Part shown: piece after piece, positions 56,202 through 64,000 of the stretch
How positions within the stretch are numbered: position 1 is the stretch's first letter
How the letters are laid out: the number at the start of each line of letters is the position of its first letter
DNA from: Orientallactaga sibirica
Lineage: Eukaryota > Chordata > Mammalia > Rodentia > Dipodidae
DNA: 64,000 nucleotides
Direction: 5' to 3'
NCBI GenBank assembly: GCA_036365145.1
Contig: JAEOAD010000024.1
Coordinates: 16,320,501 to 16,384,500, forward strand
Notes under the pieces: generated by a model
Databases searched by the model: none
What the model was told of the DNA's origin: nothing
Seen by the model: the letters and a program-made list of their open reading frames with translations, nothing else
Made by a program: the position numbers and the translations under genes

Positions 56202-57480
56202 CTGGAAAGACACAAGTGACTGACTGATGTCTCTGCTCCCTAACCCGCAGGTCACCTCAGACCTGCCCAAAACTCAGGGCTCGGGTGGGGACATGGGGGG
56301 GGGGAGGGTGATGGGGAAGGGGACACTTCATCTTCCTCCTGAGTCATGACAAAAATGCATTGTTTTCCCTTTTACTCCATGCACGTGGAAGGCTTAATCG
56401 GTTTCACCACAACCCACTGCTTCTGATAAGCAGCTGTCACACAACATCCCGTGAAGATAGGCCAAGAACTGAGAGGGTAACAAGAGAAGGTGTTCTTGCC
56501 TCTGACACGCTGTGGTAAAATGCAACAGCTACAGCTACTGTACTTTACTCACTGTGGCCAGAGAGATGAAAAGAGGCCATGACCAAAAAAAAAAAAAAAA
56601 AAAAAGGTGGAGTCTATGTTCATATCTCTTAATTTCCGTGACATATCAGACACATGCTTCCTGTACTGTCAAAACAATATCACAATGCCTCAGTGCCCGA
56701 GTCTCACGGCAAAGCCTTGAAGTACCTTCCTCCACTCTGGATGCTGCTATCCAACCAACTACATGTTCCCGGAGGTAAATTTCTTTTTAAAAAGACATGA
56801 AAAACAGGAAATGAATGAGAAGTGGGCTATGTTGGAATGTGCCTCTCCTTGCATGAAGAGATGTCATAAATCTTTCAATCCCATCAGGTATGCCAACCTT
56901 CCTTCCCAAACAGGCGGCACTGTAAAAATGTCTAGCTTGCTAAACATGGGCTACAGATAATAGACTCATAGCTGGACTAAGTCCCCAATTCCATCAACAG
57001 AAGTTTAATAATAAGATTGTAAGATTTTTCTATTTCAATAAGAATGGTTGCTCGTGCCCCAGGTTATTCAGTGCACAAAACAGGAAACAGGAAACCAGCC
57101 CGACTGAGAGTTGTCTGTGAGATAAAGCAGCTAACATTGCAGTAGCAATGTTAAAAAAAAAAAAAATGAGGAAAAAAGTAACATGGGAAATGAACAACAA
57201 TAACATACAAGGAAAGTAATTCCATGGCTCAGTTTAAATGTCAGTTTGGATAAATAGTTGCTTGTTCTAATACTGTCCTCAAATTCTCTTCAAACAGGGA
57301 AAAGCCTTAGCCATCACAGCTATGGACAAGAGACGACTCATTTAAAATCACAAAGCCGGAAATATTTGGTGGGTTTTTTTTTAAAGACACAAAAATGTCA
57401 TAAAATAATCAGGCAAACATATGACTATGGATTTTGCTAGGTCACATCTTGTACCAATCCAGGGAGCTCTGTCTAGATAC
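56202..57480 (-). other. TBC1D4: TBC1D4 intron 9
   Basis: This short intron has no full-length SINE. It has A-runs at about 56584-56604 and 57150-57164 and otherwise no recognised feature. Confidence 0.85.
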
Positions 57481-57555
57481 CTTCTCTGAAGCAACACTGT
57501 TAGACCGTTCAAAGCCGTCCACACTTCCAAGCCGACCTCTCATTCTGTTAGCGCC
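57481..57555 (-). CDS. TBC1D4: TBC1D4 exon 9 (75 nt, 25 residues)
   Basis: The acceptor is TTCACTTAG and the donor AAG|GTATCT; both ends are phase 0. The translation runs [14 protein letters not shown] then [11 protein letters not shown]. It contains RGRLGS, the basophilic Akt site equivalent to human Ser588. Human has VDSFERS where this sequence has VDGFERS, so the serine three residues after the phosphosite is glycine here. The pyrimidine-rich stretch before the acceptor (TTCCTTTCTTC) supports a real exon. Confidence 0.93.
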
Positions 57556-57596
57556 CTAAGTGAAGAAAGGAACTATGATCATTAAAACAGTTTCCA

Positions 57597-57778
57597 AGCT
57601 GGGTGTGGTGGCGCACGCCTTTAATCCCAGCACTCGGAAGGCAGAGGTAGGAGGATCACCGTGAGTTCGAGGCCACCCTGAGACTACATAGTGAATTCCA
57701 GGTCAGCCTGAGCTAGAGCGAGACCCTACCTCGAAAAACCAAAAAGAAATAAATAAATAAAATAAAAAATAAAATAAA
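57597..57778 (+). repeat. B1 SINE 42 bp from exon 9
   Basis: AGCTGGGTGTGGTGGCGCAC through GACCCTACCTCGAAAAACCA and an A-rich tail. It lies in intron 8 in antisense to the gene. Confidence 0.93.
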
Positions 57779-58174
57779 ACAGTTTCCAGTTTTGCTTCAG
57801 AACAATAGAAGGTGTTTTGAGGTTGTCACTCCACATGGGCATTATTAAATTAATCCTCTGTGGCTCACTCAAAGTCTTCAGCTGAATTAATACACATTAC
57901 TGCAAGGTAAACAGAACCATTTCCAATTCTCACGACTTCTAACTCTGCTGTCACATACCAAGGCAGTCCCACCAAGGCTTTTGAAGTTATATGGGTTACA
58001 AGGCTAAATGTTACTCATCCGAAGATGGAGGAGTAACTCTGCACCTCATACAGAAAAATAAATGTAGAAGGAACATTAGAAGAAACAAAAAAAAATGTTA
58101 CATACACCCTCCATGCAGCATATTATACAGCATATACATACATCATAATCCACATTATAGCATTATAATATAAC

Positions 58175-58340
58175 ATTATTCCCAGCACTTGAGAAACTTG
58201 GGCAGGATTTTAAGTTAGGAATCAGAATGAGTTCCATAATGAGCTCAAGGCCAGCCTAGGCAATTTAGCAAGACTTTGTCTTAGTGACTATAGTCTGGGG
58301 TGGGGGGTATTACAGCACTTGGTTATCATATACAGGGATG
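58175..58340 (+). repeat. Old B1/B4-like fragment
   Basis: CCCAGCACTTGAGAAACTTG and TCAAGGCCAGCCTAGGCAAT survive from a B1; the rest is diverged. Confidence 0.4.
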
Positions 58341-58602
58341 TGGATTTCATCCTAGAACCACCTCCCCCTCCCCACAAAAAACCTGCCTACTATAATGTAT
58401 TAATTTTACTTCCTACGTTATCATATATTAGTCCTATGTTATTCCTATATTATCCTATAGCATTCCATTAAAAACTGCTCCAATAAATTATCTGACTTTA
58501 GAAGATTAGTTATCAGTCTTTTTCAATATTGGTGAATTACTTCTTGATCATTTCACAAGGTCTTTTGGCGTGAATTTAAAAATCATCTTGAAAAAGGACA
58601 TA

Positions 58603-58760
58603 AGGGCTGGAGAGATGGCTTAGTGGTTAAGGCACATGCCTGCAAAGCCAAAGGACCTTGGTTCAATTCCCCAGGACCCACACAAGCCAAGGTGTACAAG
58701 GTGGCACATGCATCTGGAGTTCATTTGCAGTGGCTGGAGGCCCTGGTACGCCCATTCTCT

Positions 58761-58793
<33 letters not shown>

Positions 58794-58818
58794 CCAAATA
58801 AATAAATAATAAAATAAA
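58603..58818 (+). repeat. B2-like SINE
   Basis: AGGGCTGGAGAGATGGCTTA starts a complete copy. Confidence 0.92.
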
Positions 58819-59139
58819 TTTTTTTTTGTCTGTTTATCCCACTTTATGCAGAAGGAAACTAAAGCCAAATGACACAGGACAGAGGACATAAAGGCAGAAT
58901 GGGAACCATGTCATTTAGACGCTGTTAAGGAGCAAACCAATTCTAAACACACAAGAAAGCTCTGAAAGGTGTAACTAGAGGAACAAGTCAGGTCTATGTG
59001 ACAATGACTCTGCAAGTACAAACTTGCACAATATTTACATAATGCTTCAAATTTGTCCATACATATATGTATGTGTGTCCGTCTTTGGATTTAATTTTGG
59101 TGGGGGGATTAATTAAATTTCACCGTATTTTTTTAACTT

Positions 59140-59366
59140 TTTAAAAAAATTTTATTTATTTGAGAGAGACAGAGAAAGAGGCAGAGCGATAGAAAGAGGG
59201 AGGAAGAGAATGAATGGGCACACCAGGGTCTCCAGCCACTGCAAATGAACTCCAAGATGCATGTACCACCTTGTGCATCTGGCTGACATGGGTCCTGGGG
59301 ACTCAAACCTGAGTCCTTTGGCTTTACAGGCAAGCGCCTTAACCAGTAAGCCATCTCTCCAGCCTC
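59140..59366 (-). repeat. B2-like SINE
   Basis: GAGAGAGACAGAGAAAGAGG through AAGCCATCTCTCCAGCC, reversed. Confidence 0.92.
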
Positions 59367-59623
59367 TCACCTTACTTTTTAATCAAAGTAATATCTGTAT
59401 AAAGCTTCAAAAGCCAAATTGTGTTAGTGTATTTTATAATGAAAAGTTATGAATGCCAACTTCCTCTCACACTCTGAATCCCACCATACTCCCAAAAGCA
59501 AACCTTGCAATGATTTCTACTAATGTTTCTAATATTCAACTCATCTTACTAAGTAGTTGAGGCATCACCTATTGGCTTCCTATTCTGGAAGTTGAGACCT
59601 AATTATTCTTACATCATTAGACA

Positions 59624-59666
59624 CACACATACACAAACACACACACACACACACACACACATTCTC

Positions 59667-59703
<37 letters not shown>
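59624..59703 (+). repeat. (AC)n and (CT)n composite
   Basis: AC units at about 59624-59661 and CT units at about 59663-59703. Confidence 0.9.
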
Positions 59704-59704
<1 letters not shown>

Positions 59705-60139
59705 CTTTCTCTCTGTGTATACCTACAAGTTTGAGCCAACTCATATATTTACTTTATCATAACTTTGCAAATATTGTGTGTAGCTACACTATATATTTAC
59801 TTTGATTGCATCTGATCATATATATAATATCTTGTATATTTTGTTTCTCTTGGAATTAATGACTATTTCAGCAATCATTAGTTTATTACAAAATGCTCCC
59901 TACAGTTCACATAATGTACCAGTTACAGTTTTGTTCATTCTATGGGAAATGCTCTCTACAGAAACCACCTTTGTCTTGCTGCCCCAATCTGGACTTTCTC
60001 TACAGATCTTTCTGTCATCTTCACCCCGAAATTTTCTTTAACCTCTACACTATTAGCATCTGTCTCCCTGATCCCAGGCCTTCCTCTTTTTCGGTTTAAT
60101 TCCTCATTTTGGTAAAATATATTCACCAGGTACTTTCTG

Positions 60140-60740
60140 AGAAAGGGGAGACTGGGAAGTCGTTTTTTTAAATTTACATATCTGCAAATGTCATTTTTTT
60201 CTATGTGTACACTTCATGACTAGTTTGCCTGGATGTATGATTCTGTTTGGAAACTTTCCTTCATAATAAGCAGTGCTTAAAAGTCTAATGACTTGTGATT
60301 CCAGAGCTTCTGTTTATAAGCTGCGATTTCTCTTTGAAACCAAATCTCAGTTGACTCTTGGACATTATGAAATTTCACAATGTGCCTTGGCATGACTTTT
60401 GCTCAGCTGTTCTAATGTACACTTGCTGAGCCTATGAAATCTAGAGACATATTCATTTGCTCTGAGATATTTCTTTAAATTATTTCTGTGACAATTCCTT
60501 GCATTCGTTTCCTTTATTGGGAGCCTCTACCATTTGGCAATCTTTTAACTTTTTACCTTGTTTAGTTTCTCATTCTCTGTCTTTGTGTACTATGTTCTGG
60601 AATATTTTTTTTCAGCCCTAGTGTCCTAACCTTCTATTGACATTTTCTTTTTTATGGCTGCTATTGGAGGTTTTAAGAGGTTCTCTTCCTGTTCTTAGTT
60701 GTGGTTGTCCTATTTTGTTGTACAAAATAGTATTCATTCT
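60140..60740. repeat. Possible ancient L1-type 3' sequence
   Basis: T-rich DNA with CCTGGATGTATGATTCTGTT, GGAACTTTCC-like and GTTTATAAGCTGCGATTTCT wording recalls old mammalian L1 non-coding ends. The match is weak. Confidence 0.25.
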
Positions 60741-60784
60741 TACGCATAAGTTCTATTAATTATACTTTTATATCCCCATGGGCT

Positions 60785-61020
60785 TCCTGGGTAACAACAA
60801 GAGCACCTATAACAAACTCACAGCAGCTCCTCATGAGCCATGTGCTATGTGAAACACTTCACGCTGTGCTTGCTCATCGGATTTTCACAAGCCTGTGAAA
60901 GCAGTACAGCTACTTAGCTCAACTTCCCAGACAAGGAGACTGAGACTTTGAGAGATCACGCTGGCCCAGTCAACAACACAGCTAGGTCAAGGACAGAGCA
61001 GCCATGTGAACACGGGAAGC
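60785..61020 (+). repeat. MIR-like SINE
   Basis: ATCGGATTTTCACAAGCCTG, CAAGGAGACTGAGACTTTGA and CCAGTCAACAACACAGCTAG match the MIR core in order. Confidence 0.7.
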
Positions 61021-61024
61021 ACAA

Positions 61025-61790
61025 ATTAAAAGTAAAGAGAATACAGAACATTCCATCTAAATGCTGCAGAATATACATTCTTCTCAGCAACACATGGGAC
61101 ATTCTCTAAAATAGACCATATAATAGGACACAAATCAAATCTTAACAAATACAGGAAAATTGAAATTATCCCTTGTATGCTATCTGACCACAATGGGATT
61201 AAACTGCAAATAAGCAACAAGAAAAACTACAGAGCATACAGAAATTCATGGAGACTAAACAGTACACTATTGAACAATGTATGGGTCATTGAAGAAATTT
61301 AAAAGGAAATCAAGAAATTCATAGAATCAAAGGATGATGAGAATACAACATACCAAAACCTCTGGGACACAATGAAGGCAGTCCTAAGAGGGAAATTTAT
61401 AGCTCTAAGTGCCTATATTAAGAAATTAGAGAGCTTACAACTAAACAATTTAATGCTTCACCTTAAGGCCTTGGAAAGAACAAGGCAAACCAAAAATCAG
61501 TAGACAGGAAGAAATAATAAAGATTGGGCAGAAATTAATGAAATGGAAACCAAAAAACAATCAAAAAACTCAATGAAACAAAGAGTTGGTTCTTTAAAAG
61601 TAAAGAGGGGGGAGGCAATATGATGGAGAGTGGAGTTTCCAAGGGGAAAGTGGGGGGAGGGAGGGAAGTACCATGGGATATTGTCTACAATTAAGGAAGT
61701 TGTAAATAAAAAAAGTAACTAATTTAAAAAATGAATAAAACAAAAAAAAGTCTTCTGAAGAAGAAGAAGAAAAAAAGTAAAGCTCTTGCA
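61025..61790 (+). mobile_element. L1 fragment (ORF2 piece joined to L1 3' end)
   Basis: Bases 61060-61590 hold L1 ORF2 blocks (CATTCTTCTCAGCAACACAT, ATCAAATCTTAACAAATACA, GAGGGAAATTTATAGCTCTA). At about 61600 the sequence jumps to the 3' terminal block (GCAATATGATGGAGAGTGGA) and an A-rich tail, so most of the reverse transcriptase is deleted. It is non-coding. Confidence 0.82.
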
Positions 61791-61990
61791 CTCCCCTCAC
61801 GATTGCCTTCGCCATGGTTGAGTTTTATGAAAAATAGACTCACCAATAAAAGTAATAGCCTATTTTGGTTAAGTGGAGTTTCTCTAATGTTCTAGAACCT
61901 CAGAAAGGTTCTTTAAGTTTTTCAGCCTATGCTATAACAAACATTCCTCTCGTAACAAACTACATTTGTGGCTAATAAATTATGACATTA

Positions 61991-62016
61991 GTGTGTGTGT
62001 GTGTGTGTGTGTGTGG
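61991..62016 (+). repeat. (GT)n microsatellite
   Basis: About 12 GT units. Confidence 0.9.
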
Positions 62017-62440
62017 CCCAGAGGAAAATATAGTCAAGATGAAGTTGTTTTCTGACATTTTTAGCTGTGATCCTAAATGGCAACCTGGTGGGGAGGGGGG
62101 TGTCTCATGTTAGTCACAATACAAAAAGTTGTCAGGTAGTACCAAACCATTTCCATTCTTAGAAAATGTATTTCTATTTAAACTAATTGAAATTCATTTT
62201 TCTCACTGTGGAGTTTTATCCATATTTCTGTTTGTTTTGCATAAAAGAAAACAAACTTACTTTAAAGTTATACTCACTTCCACAAGTGCACAATGGCTGC
62301 TACCCTGAAGAAACACTATATTCAAAATATATCACATTGTATAGTAATAGTAAAGGATTAAAGGAACAGCATCAAACCACCAAAGTACAGATTCTGTCTT
62401 CACCCCACTTCCTCAGTTTTATTACATGCTGACTTGATAT

Positions 62441-62689
62441 TTTTTATTGTATTTATTTTTGGAGAGAGACACAGAGAGAGACAGACAGAGAGGGAGACAG
62501 AGATGGGAATGCCAGCAGTCTCTCAGCTGCTGTGAACGAAATCCAGATACGTGCGCCCCCTTGTGGCCAAGTGCGATATTGCGCCCTTGCGTCACTTTGC
62601 ATCTGGAGATTGGAATTGCAGGAGATTGGAACCAGAGTTCTTAGGCTTAGCAGGCAGGTGCCTTAACCACTAAGCCATCTCTCCTGCCC
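62441..62689 (-). repeat. Long-form B2-like SINE
   Basis: GGAGAGAGACACAGAGAGAG through AAGCCATCTCTCCTGCCCC; the minus strand carries TTGGCCACAAGGGGGCGCAC. Confidence 0.9.
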
Positions 62690-63559
62690 CTGACTTGATA
62701 TTTTATCACATGGCCGGAGGGATGACTCACTTGTTTCTTTATTTACTTATTGATCCCACTTATGTTATTTTATTTTTTCCATTTTCCTTGGCCCACATTT
62801 TCATGGTCACGAGCTGAACTTCTAAGTATTTGAAAAATGGAGCCTATGTCATAAACAACTATAGTCAGCTTAGGAAAAAATCTTGATATAGAAAAGTGTG
62901 GGGAGACTATAAGCTAAACTCTATTGAGACACAGGACTTGGAGTGAGGAAAATGACGTTGCCCTGCACAAACCCCTTTTGCTCTGTGGCATGTCATGCAG
63001 GAGTAGCTGCCAATGTTCCCTACAAGCCCAATATACTGCACACAAGCAAGTGAAACCTTGGGCAATCACAACATTCATGGCATCTGACATCATTTTGGGT
63101 CACAAAGCTACAGCATCCACCTAGGACCAAAATAGACCAGCCATGTCCTTGCTGGGAGTCATCATAGCCATTCAAGGCATGCAGCAGAAGGGACACTTCA
63201 AAGTCGGCCCTGCACTTGCAGAGTAGAGTGCCAAGGCACTAAACCGAGGTCTGCCCTCTGGCCCCGTTAAAAATACAAAGATTTCCAGCTGATCACGGAA
63301 TACAGCACCTCTGCTCTGCGATGTGGCTGAGGAAATGTGAGGTCAATCGGTGTTGCTGTGGAAATTTTGCTAATGGGGAAGCTATGCCTTAGAAAGATAA
63401 ATAAGTTCATAAATATAAAATCTGCTAGGCAAGTCTTTCCTTCAGATCCCTGAGCACCTACTTTCTAATAAACTGGTTACTAAACACTATTCATTTCTGG
63501 CCTCTGATGCTGGTAGATACTGGATCCATGTTCTGAGAGTGTCTTCAGGTAGTAAGCTT

Positions 63560-63745
63560 GTCTAGAACAGCAACTCCTCAAACTGAGCCTGAGTCAGCCT
63601 CATTTTGGAAGGCTTGTTAAACCACACATTACCAGACCTGACTCCAGAATTTCTGACAAAGCAGAGCTGAGGTGAGGGGCCAGAATATTGTATGCCTAAC
63701 AAGTCCCCCTATGATAGCAATGCCAGTCGTATGTGATCACGCTCA
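63560..63745 (+). mobile_element. MER5A-like hAT-Charlie DNA transposon relic
   Basis: CAACTCCTCAAACTGAGCCT, GGCTTGTTAAACCACACATT, CCAGAATTTCTGACAAAGCA and GCCTAACAAGTCCCCCTATG follow the MER5A consensus order as I remember it. Confidence 0.75.
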
Positions 63746-64000
63746 AAGAACAAATGGCCCTCAGGAACACGGTCAATCAGAAATAGTGAGTCAAGTTCAA
63801 AGCTCAGATTGTTCCTTGGGGTCACCCACAGAGCTCCTAAGCCAGGGGCGCCTCAACTCCACAAACAACGTATCTCGATTCAATAAATGTTGGGTGAAGC
63901 CCAGGGATCAGGGTTTTCAGAAAGCTCCATAAATGATGCTGGCATATGCCCGCGAACAAGGAGGCTGGATGGAGAAATTATATTCATTAACAACTGATTT

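Larger units (their letters stand above)
12040..64000 (-). other. TBC1D4: TBC1D4 (AS160) gene, 3' two-thirds (exons 9-21 and 3' UTR)
   Basis: TBC1D4 is a Rab GTPase-activating protein that restrains GLUT4 vesicle movement in muscle and fat until Akt or AMPK phosphorylates it (family knowledge). Thirteen minus-strand exons are placed by near-identity of their translations to the human protein as I remember it, and by GT/AG borders with matching phase. They total 2156 nt, one short of a multiple of three; the gap lies at the exon 13/14 junction. With one base restored the segment would be 718 residues plus stop; human residues from about 578 to 1298 are 721, and the difference is explained by a three-residue shorter exon 11. 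Exon numbers assume the 21-exon human gene. Exons 1-8 are outside the window. Confidence 0.96.
57556..64000 (-). other. TBC1D4: TBC1D4 intron 8, partial
   Basis: No exon 8 was found up to the window edge. It contains B1, B2, MIR, L1, MER5A-like and simple repeats, listed separately. Bases 58820-59130, 59370-59620, 62020-62440 and 62690-63555 hold nothing I can name. Confidence 0.7.

Noticed and set aside
57556..64000. Search for exon 8 of TBC1D4
   Set aside because: No minus-strand stretch with TBC1D4-like translation and splice borders was found before the window ends.

Overview
The window is intronic, exonic and downstream DNA of one mammalian protein gene. No prokaryotic, viral or CRISPR system is present. 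B1-type (7SL-derived) and B2-type (tRNA-derived) SINEs, B4 and ID elements, rodent-like L1 fragments and MaLR-like LTRs point to a myodont rodent. The particular B2-like and B1 forms resemble those I remember from jerboas (Dipodidae); this is recollection, not a database match.

The gene is TBC1D4 (AS160), read on the minus strand. Thirteen coding exons are visible, with GT donors, AG acceptors and matching phases at every junction except one. By length and content they correspond to exons 9-21 of the human gene, in transcript order: 57555-57481, 56201-55975, 53806-53651, 49468-49445 (a 24-nt microexon), 41388-41229, 38238-38029, 33840-33682, 29702-29544, 25221-24977, 20895-20736, 18106-17937, 15652-15476 and 14276-14043. 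They encode the Akt/14-3-3 phosphorylation region (RRRAHTF), an alternatively spliced Ser-rich cassette, the calmodulin-binding helix, the Rab GTPase-activating TBC domain (arginine finger in ILVDLGR, glutamine finger in GYCQG) and the C-terminal coiled coil. A roughly 2-kb 3' UTR ends near an AATAAA at 12059-12064. Exons 1-8, with the promoter and PTB domains, lie beyond base 64000.

Downstream of the gene (1-12039) is non-coding DNA made of SINEs, LTRs, a purine tract and a nearly full-length H2AZ1 processed pseudogene (10151-11027). Introns are dense with B1/B2 copies. Older material includes several MIRs, L1 fragments and a MER5A-like DNA transposon at 63560-63745.

Most worth checking: a one-nucleotide frame mismatch at the exon 13/14 junction, where the exon 13 donor is the start of a (GT)n microsatellite; the 24-nt microexon and its frame-neutral cassette; a 71-bp inverted duplication inside intron 14 fused to a 5'-truncated B2; a three-copy 52-bp tandem repeat holding a perfect CRE; and two consensus CTCF motifs. 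Human comparisons rest on my memory of the human TBC1D4 protein.
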